Assembly (NCBI GenBank): GCA_965204165.1
Contig: OZ241969.1
Location: 1,488,001 to 1,552,000, forward strand
Length of the DNA stretch: 64,000 nucleotides
Direction: 5' to 3'
From: VYFG01 sp965204165
Lineage (GTDB): Bacteria > Pseudomonadota > Gammaproteobacteria > Arenicellales > Poriferihabitantaceae
Each line of letters opens with the position of its first letter. Within the stretch, counting starts at the first letter, position 1. Shown piece after piece: positions 16,557 through 24,297 of this stretch. The notes under the pieces were generated by a model, which worked only from the letters and a program-made list of their open reading frames with translations, had not been told where the DNA came from and made no database searches. The translations under genes were made by a program, and so were the position numbers.

Positions 16557-17051
16557 TCAGAAGGGCAGGCCGTGGCCGTGCCCGACCATGCACATCAGCA
16601 TGGGAATGGACAGCAGCGTGTTGGTCCGGGAGGCCAGCAGCGCAACGTTCTTCGCATTGGCCACCTCTTCATCAGAAGCCGAAACGATGCCGAGAACCTT
16701 CTTCTGGTTGGGCCAGATCAGGACCCAGACATTGAACAGCATGATGGTTCCGAGCCAGGCGCCGACTCCGATCACCGTGACCCCGGAGGTAGCGAAGAAA
16801 TGCTCCATGAAGCCGCCGGCATAGACCAGCGCCCATGCCCCGGTGAGCCAGGTGGCCACGGCGCCCCAGCGGAACCAGAGCAGCGCCCTTGGCGCGACGT
16901 ACTTGGAGATGCCGGCGCCGCCCGGGCCGCCGGAGTCCGCCGCCGCGTCGGCAAGCGCGGGCACCTGGACGAAATTGAAGTAGTAGAGCAGGCCGATCCA
17001 GATGATGCCGGCAAAGACATGCAGCCAGACGGCCAGGGCAAAGAAATTCAT
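16557..17051 (-). CDS. PuuD-like (urate hydroxylase N-terminal domain) membrane protein
   Basis: 164-residue polytopic membrane protein with about four hydrophobic segments. It resembles the membrane domain of bacterial urate hydroxylase PuuD: WLHVFAGIIWIGLLYYFNFVQVP near the N-terminus, then APRALLWFRWGAVATWLTGAW, and LGTIMLFNVWVLIWPNQKKVLG. The cytochrome c domain found at the C-terminus of full-length PuuD is absent, so urate oxidation is doubtful. No purine genes are nearby. The conserved histidines (for example H11 and those in the C-terminal GHGHG) could bind haem. The next gene upstream encodes a 25-residue membrane peptide on the same strand. Function unknown. Confidence 0.65.
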   Translation of the reverse strand: MNFFALAVWLHVFAGIIWIGLLYYFNFVQVPALADAAADSGGPGGAGISKYVAPRALLWFRWGAVATWLTGAWALVYAGGFMEHFFATSGVTVIGVGAWLGTIMLFNVWVLIWPNQKKVLGIVSASDEEVANAKNVALLASRTNTLLSIPMLMCMVGHGHGLPF

Positions 17052-17110
17052 GACGGGTATCCTCTGAGCTTGTGGTTATTGGTGGATGATGATTGTCGCG
17101 TCAAGGGGCG

Positions 17111-17188
17111 TCACAGGATGAGCGCGATGATGACGGCGAGCACGAAGCCGGAGATGATGGTGCCGGAAACACTGCGTAGCGGGTTCAT
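17111..17188 (-). CDS. 25-residue single-span membrane peptide
   Basis: Very short frame: MNPLRSVSGTIISG followed by FVLAVIIALIL. Nearly all of residues 9-25 form one hydrophobic span with a positively charged N-terminus. It has a strong Shine-Dalgarno, AGGAG, about 10 bases upstream of the ATG, which is the main reason for calling it. It lies 59 bp upstream of the PuuD-like gene on the same strand and could be a small subunit of it. It could also be chance; conservation would decide. Confidence 0.45.
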   Translation of the reverse strand: MNPLRSVSGTIISGFVLAVIIALIL

Positions 17189-17307
17189 GGGTCTGGATTT
17201 CTCCTGTGGGTGAATGGGCCGGTGGTTGATCGGGTACGGCTGCGGAATTCCGCGGCCCTCCTCAAGAGGATAAGTCCGCTGCCGGGATATTTCAACAAGG
17301 GCGGGCC

Positions 17308-18240
17308 TCAGTATCCCCGGGCCAGGTCGGCGACATGGACCAGGGGCTGCCCGGCGCGGTGGCGGCGGATGTTCTCGACGATGTGCCGCGTGCTGGAGGC
17401 GGGATGGACCACGCTGGCGATGTGGGGTGAAATGGTGACGGCCGGATGGGACCAGTAGGGGTGGTCCCCGGGCAGCGGTTCCTGGTTGAACACATCCAGC
17501 GCGGCGGCGCCGACATGGCCGTCGTCGAGGGCCGCCAGGAGATCCGCATCCACCACCAGCGGCCCCCGGCCGGCATTGATGAGACAGGCTCCCCTCGGGA
17601 GCATCGCAAGCGTTTCACGGCACAGGATTCCGCGTGTTTCGGCGGTCAGCGGCAGCAGGCAGACCAGGAATTCGCTTTGGCCGAGAAAGTCCGGCAGCGA
17701 ATCGGGGCCGTGGCGGCACTCGATTCCTTCCAGTTCCCGCGGTGTGCGTCCCCATCCGGTCACACGGAAGCCGAGACCGGACAGCGCAAGGCCGCAGGCC
17801 GTCCCGAGCACCCCCATCCCGAGGATGCCCACGGTGTGCTCCCAGGGAGGCGTCGGCAGCCTGGGCTCCCAGCGGCGGTCCCGCTGGTCCGCCTCGAGCG
17901 CCGCCATGCGTCGGTGGAACCGGATCACGTGGTACACGACATATTCCACCATGCCCGCGGTCAGTCCCGTCTCGACGTTGCGCACCACCGGAACGTGCTC
18001 GGGGACGAGGCCGTCCCCCACCAGGTGGTCCACACCGGCACCGACGGAGAACACCAGTTCCAGCGCCGGAAGGGCAGCCAGTTCGCCGGGTCCCGGTTTC
18101 CACACGAGGGCGTAGCGGATGGCATCGGCATGTTGGTCGCGGCGCTCCCAGGGCACCGCCCTGAAACCCGCCTCGGTAAAGGCGCTTTCCCAGTCCGGGA
18201 ACTGGTCGAAGTCGGACTTGATGACGATGCAGTCAGTCAT
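17308..18240 (-). CDS. GhrA-like glyoxylate/hydroxypyruvate reductase (D-2-hydroxyacid dehydrogenase)
   Basis: 310 residues, like GhrA. It reduces 2-keto acids with NAD(P)H. Features are the early VFSVGAGVDHL, the Rossmann motif VGILGMGVLGTACGLALSGLGF near residue 140, and the catalytic set in INAGRGPLVVDADLL (R), DVFNQEPLPGDHP (E) and TISPHIAS (H). GRT after the Rossmann strand (TGWGRTPREL) suggests NADPH. The start MTDCIVIKSDFDQF is chosen as it gives family length; the frame stays open to 18375. It lies on the same strand as, and upstream of, the glyoxylate aminotransferase, with msrA and the PuuD-like gene between. Confidence 0.85.
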   Translation of the reverse strand: MTDCIVIKSDFDQFPDWESAFTEAGFRAVPWERRDQHADAIRYALVWKPGPGELAALPALELVFSVGAGVDHLVGDGLVPEHVPVVRNVETGLTAGMVEYVVYHVIRFHRRMAALEADQRDRRWEPRLPTPPWEHTVGILGMGVLGTACGLALSGLGFRVTGWGRTPRELEGIECRHGPDSLPDFLGQSEFLVCLLPLTAETRGILCRETLAMLPRGACLINAGRGPLVVDADLLAALDDGHVGAAALDVFNQEPLPGDHPYWSHPAVTISPHIASVVHPASSTRHIVENIRRHRAGQPLVHVADLARGY

Positions 18241-18566
18241 GGTACGGGGTGCGGAAATCCGGGATTGTAGTGCCGCGGGAGCCGGGTGTCCCGAGGTGGA
18301 TGTTGCCAGCCAGGGAGACACCGTGGCCGAAGTGCTTGCACTATTCTTTGAGACAGCCCCTGCCGGAGATGTCAAAAGACGTTGTGCGACATAATCCGCG
18401 TCGCCACCGGTGCAGTCACGGCCCGTCCCTGTATGAAAAAATTATTTCCCACATTTGATCTGAAAATGGCCATCATTTACAAATTTTTGTGAGTATTTCT
18501 ACCACCTGAAACGGAAATCAAGCCAGAAAAAAGGAACTAATCCCCATATTGAACTGCGGCGAAATC
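18241..18566. other. Intergenic region, AT-richer than surroundings
   Basis: 326 bp between the GhrA-like gene and brnA. The half next to brnA (18430-18540) is clearly AT-rich (long A/T runs such as GAAAAAATTATTTCCC). No credible gene, RNA or strong terminator is seen. It must contain the promoter of the GhrA-like gene and the 3' end of the brnTA transcript. The composition change is consistent with brnTA having been acquired. Confidence 0.4.
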
Positions 18567-18818
18567 CTATTCAAGCCCGGCCGCCCTGCGCAGGGCGGTG
18601 TTGATACGGCTTTGCCACCCCGGTCCATCCGCCTTGAAGGCATCGACCACGTCCGGGTCCAGCCGGATCGTTGTGGAAACCTTCCTGACCACAGCTTTCG
18701 GCCTCCCTCTGCGAACCGGGGCCGCTTCAATCACCCGGGCCCAGTCGTCGGTCGAGAGATCCGGTATTTCATCCGGATCAACCCAGCCTTCGGCGGTATC
18801 GTCTTTCTTCCCGTTCAT
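18567..18818 (-). CDS. brnA: BrnA-family antitoxin
   Basis: 83 residues. BrnA is the DNA-binding antitoxin of the BrnT/BrnA type II module and represses its own operon. The N-terminal half is acidic (WVDPDEIPDLSTDDWARV). The C-terminal half is a ribbon-helix-helix domain: VVRKVSTTIRLDPDVVDAFK, then GPGWQSRINTALRRAAGL, the usual BrnA ending. Its start overlaps the end of brnT by 41 bp, which couples translation. Order toxin then antitoxin is the normal BrnTA order. Confidence 0.88.
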   Translation of the reverse strand: MNGKKDDTAEGWVDPDEIPDLSTDDWARVIEAAPVRRGRPKAVVRKVSTTIRLDPDVVDAFKADGPGWQSRINTALRRAAGLE

Positions 18819-19050
18819 TGGCTTTTCTCATACTGATAATTCGTGTTGCAGTTCCGCGTGGCGTCCAGGCAAGAACGATCAGCCGATCATCCAGCAACCC
18901 GAAAGTCAGGAACCGTTTTTCACCATAATGGAAGCGAATGTCCGCAAACGTGATGTGCCTGCCGGCGAACACTTCTGCTGCCCGAGCCATGTCGAGGCCA
19001 CGCTTTTCAATAGTCGCATCACGCTTGGCGGAGTCAAACTCGATTCTCAT
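18778..19050 (-). CDS. brnT: BrnT-family ribonuclease toxin
   Basis: 90 residues with a RelE-like fold expected. BrnT is an mRNA interferase neutralised by BrnA. The family pattern is intact: MRIEFDSAKRDATIEKRGLDM, then AAEVFAG, FADIRFHYGEKRFLTFGLLDDRLIVLAWTPRG split here by name, and RIISMRKANEREERRY. The GE-R, R-ISMRKAN-RE elements are typical catalytic-site residues. The ATG at 19048-19050 is directly downstream of a promoter with a perfect -35, leaving almost no leader. Confidence 0.88.
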   Translation of the reverse strand: MRIEFDSAKRDATIEKRGLDMARAAEVFAGRHITFADIRFHYGEKRFLTFGLLDDRLIVLAWTPRGTATRIISMRKANEREERRYRRRLG

Positions 19051-19056
19051 TTTATG

Positions 19057-19085
19057 TTACTACAATAAATAAGGCAGGATGTCAA
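19057..19085 (-). promoter_or_regulatory. Putative brnTA promoter giving a leaderless transcript
   Basis: Minus strand: perfect TTGACA (19085-19080), 17-bp spacer, TAGTAA (19062-19057). The predicted start point falls at or next to the brnT ATG at 19050. An imperfect palindrome CCGAATATCTCCGG lies just upstream (19095-19108) and could bind BrnA. The -10 match is weak. Confidence 0.4.
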
Positions 19086-19125
19086 AGATCTACTCCGAAT
19101 ATCTCCGGAACATGCGCCCTGGAAC

Positions 19126-19680
19126 ATGCAACTGCAACCCGCGTGTGGTATTTGGTACTATTCCGCATCCCCCGGGATCGACCCGCCAGTGAACCAGGAC
19201 CCTGCCGCCACGGAATTCAATATCTGCCCCAACGCCGGAATCCGGCGCCCGGGCTGGCCATGGCTGATGGCCGGACTGGTGGTGGTGGGCCTCGGCATCG
19301 CCGTCCGCCTGGCGCTACTGGGTTTCTGGCTGGTCCTGCCCTTCACCATCGTGGAACTCGGCATGGTGTATTACCTCGTGGACCTGGTGCGGCGGCGCGG
19401 CAGCTACATCGAGAAGATCCGCATCGACGGGGAGAAGGTATCCGTGTCCCGTCTCGAGCCGGGAAAGGACCGTGCCAGCCGGTTTCCGCTCTACTGGGTG
19501 CGGGTGGACCTCCGGCCGCCCACCCACCGGTGGTATCCCCACCGGCTGCTGCTCGGGGCGTCCGGGCGCTGGGTGGAGGTGGGTTCCTGCCTGACGGACC
19601 CGGAACGGCACAGCCTGGCGGACGCGGTCCGCCATGAAATCAGGCGCTTCAGGACGCCCGCGAGACCGGAAGATGCTTGA
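19126..19680 (+). CDS. DUF2244 membrane protein
   Basis: 184 residues from the first ATG; a GTG at 19189 (VNQDPAATEF) is a plausible alternative that removes 21 unconvincing residues. Two hydrophobic segments follow (WPWLMAGLVVVGLGIAV, then LGFWLVLPFTIVELGMVYYL), then a cytoplasmic part with VSRLEPG, WVRVDLRPP and RWYPHRLLLGASGRWVEVGSCL, the pattern of DUF2244. Members are often found beside cytochrome oxidase genes, as here; the molecular function is unknown. The last codons overlap the ctaB start. Confidence 0.8.
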   Translation: MQLQPACGIWYYSASPGIDPPVNQDPAATEFNICPNAGIRRPGWPWLMAGLVVVGLGIAVRLALLGFWLVLPFTIVELGMVYYLVDLVRRRGSYIEKIRIDGEKVSVSRLEPGKDRASRFPLYWVRVDLRPPTHRWYPHRLLLGASGRWVEVGSCLTDPERHSLADAVRHEIRRFRTPARPEDA

Positions 19681-20581
19681 GGCCACGCTGGGCCAGGCCA
19701 ACTGGCGCGAATACCTGGAACTGTGCAAGCCCAAGGTGGTGGCGCTGATCCTGTTCACCGCGGCGGTGGGCATGTTCCTGTCCACGGACGGTTGGGTGCC
19801 GTTCGACGCCTGGTTCTGGGGCATGATCGGCATCGGCCTGGCCGCCTCCGCCGGCGCGGCGCTGAACCACTGGGTGGACCAGGAGATCGACCGGCAGATG
19901 GTCCGGACCAGTTCCCGTCCGCTGGCGCGCGGCAGCATCACGAGTCGCGGGGCGGTGTTGTTCTCGCTGTCCCTTGCCACGCTGTCCATGGTGCTTCTGG
20001 TGACGTTCGTCAACGTCCTCACTGCCGCCCTGACCATGGCGTCCATGATCGGCTATGCCGTGATCTACACCATGTTCCTGAAGCGCACCACGCCCCAGAA
20101 CATCGTTCTCGGCGGGGCCGCCGGCGCCGCGCCGCCGGTGCTGGGATGGACCGCGGTCACCGGCGAACTGCATCCAGAGGCGCTGCTTCTGTTCCTGATC
20201 ATCTTTGTCTGGACGCCGCCGCATTTCTGGGCCCTCGCGATCCGCCGCCGGGACGACTATGCCCGCGCGGACGTGCCGATGCTGCCGGTCACCCACGGCA
20301 TCGCGCTGACCAAGCTGCACATCCTGCTCTACACCATCCTGCTGGTGATCGTGACCATCATGCCGTTCCTGGTGCGCATGAGCGGCACGCTGTACCTCGC
20401 CGGCGCGCTGGCCCTGGGGATCGGCTTCGTCTACTTCGCCCTCAGGCTGTACCGCAGCGACGGGGACCGCTTTGCCATGAAGACCTTCGGCTATTCCATC
20501 TTCTACCTGAGCGCGCTGTTCGTCTTTCTTCTTCTGGACCACTACGCCAGGATCGCCATCCGGGCCTGGTTTCTCAACTGA
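19673..20581 (+). CDS. ctaB: Protohaem IX farnesyltransferase (haem O synthase) CtaB
   Basis: 302-residue polytopic membrane prenyltransferase that converts haem B to haem O for the oxidase. Diagnostic motifs are ELCKPKVVALILFTA at the N-terminus, the first aspartate-rich site in ALNHWVDQEIDRQMVRTSSRPLA (split by name), YTMFLKRTTPQNIVLGG, and WTPPHFWALAIRRRDDYARADVPMLPV. The ATG at 19673 overlaps the DUF2244 stop. In many relatives ctaB is at the 3' end of the cox operon with ctaA; here it is at the 5' side and ctaA (haem A synthase) is not in the window. Confidence 0.96.
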   Translation: MLEATLGQANWREYLELCKPKVVALILFTAAVGMFLSTDGWVPFDAWFWGMIGIGLAASAGAALNHWVDQEIDRQMVRTSSRPLARGSITSRGAVLFSLSLATLSMVLLVTFVNVLTAALTMASMIGYAVIYTMFLKRTTPQNIVLGGAAGAAPPVLGWTAVTGELHPEALLLFLIIFVWTPPHFWALAIRRRDDYARADVPMLPVTHGIALTKLHILLYTILLVIVTIMPFLVRMSGTLYLAGALALGIGFVYFALRLYRSDGDRFAMKTFGYSIFYLSALFVFLLLDHYARIAIRAWFLN

Positions 20582-20593
20582 TACACTCGTCTA

Positions 20594-20842
20594 TTGTCCA
20601 CGCACAACCAGCCGCCGGAACCTGCCGGCGAAACGGACCGCAGGATCTCCTTCCTGTCGGTGATGCTCAGTGTCTTCGCCGGGTTTTTCGGCGTGCAGTC
20701 GGATGCCAACCGCAGGCGGGATTTTGCCAGCGGCAAGTTCTGGCACTTTTTCGCCGGGGGCCTGGTTTTCGTCGCTATATTCCTGCTGTCGATCTGGGGG
20801 CTGGTGCAGTACCTGCTCGCCACCACGCCCACGGGCCAGTAG
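20594..20842 (+). CDS. DUF2970 small membrane protein
   Basis: 82 residues. The core SVMLSVFAGFFGVQSDANRRRDF followed by a hydrophobic span (FFAGGLVFVAIFLLSIWGLVQYLLA) is the DUF2970 pattern. DUF2970 proteins occur in cytochrome oxidase clusters of gamma- and betaproteobacteria; function unknown. The first possible start is TTG at 20594; there is no clear ribosome-binding site, and a later in-frame start is possible. It lies 12 bp after ctaB. Confidence 0.72.
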   Translation: MSTHNQPPEPAGETDRRISFLSVMLSVFAGFFGVQSDANRRRDFASGKFWHFFAGGLVFVAIFLLSIWGLVQYLLATTPTGQ

Positions 20843-20923
20843 CGGGGCCGGTTCCGCGGGCTGAAATAAACAGAATTAATCGCCCCGGCCTCAAGTCTTA
20901 TGTAATGTTCACCCTGATACCGG

Positions 20924-20929
20924 TATAAT
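20924..20929 (+). promoter_or_regulatory. -10 element upstream of coxB
   Basis: Perfect TATAAT within the 269-bp gap between the DUF2970 gene and coxB. No good -35 lies at 16-18 bp, so the promoter may need an activator. The gap also contains an AT-rich patch (20868-20880) and otherwise nothing recognised. The leader to coxB would be about 175 bases. Confidence 0.4.
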
Positions 20930-21111
20930 CCCGCCGCTTGTGCGTGTGGCCGGGCGCATGGCCTTGCCCGGTCCCGCCCGGAAAAGACGGATGAGACGTT
21001 CGGGCGGCCGTGGCCGCCAGGACTCCATGGAATAGGACGCAGCGTGATCCCGGTGATCACCAAGGTGAAATTGGCCAGACAAGTTTTCAGATTCAGAGTT
21101 TTCCTATTCCA

Positions 21112-21936
21112 ATGACCAAGACAAATCGCATTGCCAGCGCCCTTGCGGGCCTGGTGGCCGCGGCAGCTTCCGTGCCGGCGCTAGCCGCCTGGGACCTGAA
21201 CATGCCGAAGGGTGTCACCGACATCAGCCACAAGGTCTGGGACATGCACATGCTGGCCTTCTGGATCATGTGCGTGGTGGCCGTGGGGGTATTCGGCGCC
21301 ATGGCCATCAGCATCGTCAGGCACCGGAAATCCCGGGGCGTGACACCGTCCACCTTCCACGAGAGCACCGCGGTGGAAGTGGTCTGGACCATCATTCCGT
21401 TCGTCATCCTGATCGTCCTTGCGCTGCCCGCCGCGCGGACCCTGATCGTCCAGGAGGACGATTCGGGCGCGGAGATGACGATCAAGATCACCGGCTACCA
21501 GTGGAAATGGCAGTACGAATACCCTGAATCCGGCTTGAGCTTCTTCAGCACCTTGTCCGACGCCAGCCGCGAGGCGCGCGTGCGAGGCTCCGGCATCGAT
21601 GTCACCACCGTGGAGAACTACCTTCTAGACGTGGACAATCCGCTGGTGATCCCGGTGGACACCAAGGTGCGCCTGCTGCTGACCGCCAACGATGTCATCC
21701 ATTCCTGGTGGGTGCCGGACTTCGCCATCAAGAAGGACGCCATCCCGGGTTTCATCAACACCATGTGGACCAAGGTCAATGAGACCGGCACCTACCGCGG
21801 GCAGTGCACCGAACTGTGCGGCCGCGACCACGGGTTCATGCCCATAGTGGTGGAAGTGGTGGAAAAGGATGAATACGAGCAGTGGCTCGCCGCCCGGGTT
21901 GCCGAGCAGGGCGAGCAGCGCCTCGCCGCCAATTGA
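21112..21936 (+). CDS. coxB: Cytochrome c oxidase subunit II CoxB
   Basis: 274 residues. Subunit II receives electrons from cytochrome c at its CuA centre. A signal-like N-terminus (residues 1-25, ending ALAA) is followed by two membrane spans (about 45-68 and 90-110) and a periplasmic cupredoxin domain. CuA ligands are visible: H197 (VIHSWWVPDF), C232, E234 and C236 (GQCTELCG), H240 and M243. The aromatic cytochrome-docking patch is GYQWKWQYEYPE. No cytochrome c domain is fused. Start MTKTNRIASA is chosen because the upstream extension lacks family similarity. Confidence 0.96.
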   Translation: MTKTNRIASALAGLVAAAASVPALAAWDLNMPKGVTDISHKVWDMHMLAFWIMCVVAVGVFGAMAISIVRHRKSRGVTPSTFHESTAVEVVWTIIPFVILIVLALPAARTLIVQEDDSGAEMTIKITGYQWKWQYEYPESGLSFFSTLSDASREARVRGSGIDVTTVENYLLDVDNPLVIPVDTKVRLLLTANDVIHSWWVPDFAIKKDAIPGFINTMWTKVNETGTYRGQCTELCGRDHGFMPIVVEVVEKDEYEQWLAARVAEQGEQRLAAN

Positions 21937-21978
21937 CCGCCCAGCCGGGAAAGATACGAGAGATTCGAGGATTTTCAG

Positions 21979-23565
21979 ATGAACGCAGCTACCACTGACA
22001 CCCATCACGACGATCATCACGACCACGGTCCCGCGCCGGGTCTCATGCGCTGGGTCACCACCACCAACCACAAGGACATCGGCACGCTGTACCTGTGGTT
22101 CTCCCTGATCATGTTCTTCATCGGCGGCGCCATGGCGCTGGTGATCCGCACCGAGCTGTTCCAGCCCGGCCTGCAGGTGGTGGATCCGCAGTTCTTCAAC
22201 ACCATGACCACCATGCACGCGCTGGTCATGATCTTCGGCGTGATCATGCCGGCGTTCGTGGGCCTCGCCAACTGGATGGTGCCGATCATGGTCGGCGCCC
22301 CGGACATGGCGCTGCCGCGGATGAACAACTGGAGTTTCTGGATCCTGCCCTTCGGCTTCGCCATGATGCTGTCCACCCTGTTCATGGAAGGGGGCGGCCC
22401 CGCCGCGGGCTGGACACTGTACCCGCCCCTTTCGCTGCAGGGCGGTTCGGGCTTCCCGTTCCTGATCTTCTCGATCCACATACTCGGCATCAGCTCCATC
22501 ATGGGGGCGATCAACATCGTCGCCACCATCATGAACCTCCGCGCGCCGGGCATGACCTTCATGAAGATGCCGCTGTTCGTCTGGACCTGGTTCATCACCG
22601 CCTACCTGCTGATCGCGGTCATGCCGGTCCTGGCCGGCGCGGTGACCATGCTGCTCACGGACAAGTACTTCGGCACCGCCTTCTTCACTGCCGGCGGCGG
22701 CGGCGACCCGGTCATGTTCCAGCACATCTTCTGGTTCTTCGGCCACCCCGAGGTGTACATCCTGATCCTGCCTTCCTTCGGCGTGGTTTCCGAGATCATA
22801 CCTACCTTCTCGCGCAAGCGTCTGTTCGGCTATTCCTCCATGGTGTACGCCACGGCCTCCATCGCGTTCCTGTCCTTCATCGTCTGGGCGCACCACATGT
22901 TCACCGTCGGCATGCCGGTGTCCGGGGCGCTGTTCTTCATGTTCGCCACCATGCTGATCGCGGTGCCCACCGGGGTGAAGGTGTTCAACTGGGTGGCCAC
23001 CATGTGGCGCGGCGCGATGACCTTCGAGACGCCGATGCTGTATGCGCTCGGCTTCGTGATCATGTTCACCATCGGCGGCTTTTCCGGCGTCATGCTGGCG
23101 CTGGTCCCGGTGGACTTCCAGTACCATGACACCTACTTCGTCGTGGCGCACTTCCACTACGTGCTGGTGCCGGGCTCCATCTTCGCCATCATCGGTGCGG
23201 TGTACTACTGGCTGCCCAAGTGGACCGGCAAGATGTACGACGAGAAGTGGGGCAAGATCCATTTCTGGACCTCCACCTTCTTCGTCAACCTTCTGTTCTT
23301 CCCCATGCACTTCGTGGGCCTTGCCGGCATGCCCCGGCGGATCCCGGACTACGCGGTGCAGTTCGCGGATTTCAACGCCATTGCCACGATCGGCGCGTTC
23401 GGCTTCGGGTTCTCCCAGCTGATCTTCGTCTACGTGGTGGTCAAGTGCATCCGCGGCGGGGAGAAGGCCACCGACCAGGTCTGGGAGGGCGCCGAGGGAC
23501 TCGAGTGGACACTGCCCTCGCCGCCGCCCTATCACTCGTTCACCGAGCAGCCGGTGGTCAAGTAG
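21979..23565 (+). CDS. coxA: Cytochrome c oxidase subunit I CoxA
   Basis: 528-residue, twelve-span catalytic subunit of an aa3-type (A family) oxidase that reduces O2 and pumps protons. Haem and copper ligands are present: H80 (haem a), H256 with cross-linked Y260 (FFGHPEVYILILP), H305 and H306 (WAHHMFTVG), H391 and H393 (VAHFHYVLV). The cytoplasmic N-terminus has a cluster of five histidines (TDTHHDDHHDHG), also seen in some relatives, and could bind metal. It starts 42 bp after coxB. Confidence 0.98.
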   Translation: MNAATTDTHHDDHHDHGPAPGLMRWVTTTNHKDIGTLYLWFSLIMFFIGGAMALVIRTELFQPGLQVVDPQFFNTMTTMHALVMIFGVIMPAFVGLANWMVPIMVGAPDMALPRMNNWSFWILPFGFAMMLSTLFMEGGGPAAGWTLYPPLSLQGGSGFPFLIFSIHILGISSIMGAINIVATIMNLRAPGMTFMKMPLFVWTWFITAYLLIAVMPVLAGAVTMLLTDKYFGTAFFTAGGGGDPVMFQHIFWFFGHPEVYILILPSFGVVSEIIPTFSRKRLFGYSSMVYATASIAFLSFIVWAHHMFTVGMPVSGALFFMFATMLIAVPTGVKVFNWVATMWRGAMTFETPMLYALGFVIMFTIGGFSGVMLALVPVDFQYHDTYFVVAHFHYVLVPGSIFAIIGAVYYWLPKWTGKMYDEKWGKIHFWTSTFFVNLLFFPMHFVGLAGMPRRIPDYAVQFADFNAIATIGAFGFGFSQLIFVYVVVKCIRGGEKATDQVWEGAEGLEWTLPSPPPYHSFTEQPVVK

Positions 23566-23605
23566 TCACGGGGCACCGTCCCCGGGCCGAACCGGAGAGC
23601 AGCCA

Positions 23606-23704
23606 ATGAACAAGGGCGTCCGCAACACCGTGATCATTCTTTCGCTGACGGCGCTGGCGTTCTATTTCGGCATCATGCTGATCATGCGGAGCGCCGGCTC
23701 GTGA
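23606..23704 (+). CDS. 32-residue single-span protein between coxA and ctaG
   Basis: Starts MNKGVRNTVIILSLTALAF and continues YFGIMLIMRSAGS: one membrane span with basic ends. GGAG lies about 10 bases before the ATG, and the stop overlaps the ctaG GTG start by four bases, so translation of ctaG is probably coupled to it. Small one-span proteins occupy this position in many cox operons and are thought to be oxidase assembly or subunit IV-like proteins. Role not proven. Confidence 0.7.
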   Translation: MNKGVRNTVIILSLTALAFYFGIMLIMRSAGS

Positions 23705-24249
23705 ACCCTCCAGGCCACCGCAGGCGCAGAAGGGCGAACCTGCCGCTCCTTTTCCTGGTGCCCGTGCTGATGTTCGGTTTCGGCTATCTCATGGTGCCGA
23801 TCTACAACGCCTTTTGCGACCTCACGGGCCTGAACGGCAAGACCGGGACCCTCAGCGTGACCGAGGCGGCGAAACTGGAGGCGGACGAGGACCGTCTGGT
23901 GAAGGTCGAGTTCACCGGCTCGCTCAACCAGTACGCCCCCTGGGAGTTCGCGCCCCGGGAAGCGAGCATGATGGTGCACCCCGGGCGGCAGTACAAGACC
24001 AGTTACGTGGCCACCAACCGGCTGGACCGCTCCCTGGTGGGCCAGGCCGTGCCCAGCGTTTCGCCGGGCCGGGCGGCCACCCATTTCAACAAGACCGAAT
24101 GTTTCTGTTTCGTGCAGCAGGAGTTCGGGCCCGGCGAGACCCGGGACATGCCCGTTGTCTTCATCGTGGACCCCGCGCTGCCCCGGAACGTCGACACGGT
24201 CACCCTGTCCTACACGTTCTTCAATGTGACGGAGCAGGCGGTCAACTGA
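23701..24249 (+). CDS. ctaG: Cytochrome c oxidase assembly protein CtaG (Cox11)
   Basis: 182 residues. Cox11/CtaG delivers copper to the CuB site of subunit I. One N-terminal membrane span (LPLLFLVPVLMFGFGYLMVP) with a basic cytoplasmic tail is followed by a periplasmic immunoglobulin-like domain. The copper-binding cysteines are C134 and C136 in NKTECFCFVQQEF, and C39 is the third conserved cysteine (YNAFCDLTG). GTG start overlapping the preceding small gene. Confidence 0.95.
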   Translation: MNPPGHRRRRRANLPLLFLVPVLMFGFGYLMVPIYNAFCDLTGLNGKTGTLSVTEAAKLEADEDRLVKVEFTGSLNQYAPWEFAPREASMMVHPGRQYKTSYVATNRLDRSLVGQAVPSVSPGRAATHFNKTECFCFVQQEFGPGETRDMPVVFIVDPALPRNVDTVTLSYTFFNVTEQAVN

Positions 24250-24297
24250 TTCATTCCTAAATTTAGCGACTACCTTCAGAAGTCTAGGGTTCCATTC

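Noticed and set aside
18119..18394. 91-residue plus-strand frame
   Set aside because: Mostly antisense to the GhrA-like gene, with no ribosome-binding site or similarity.
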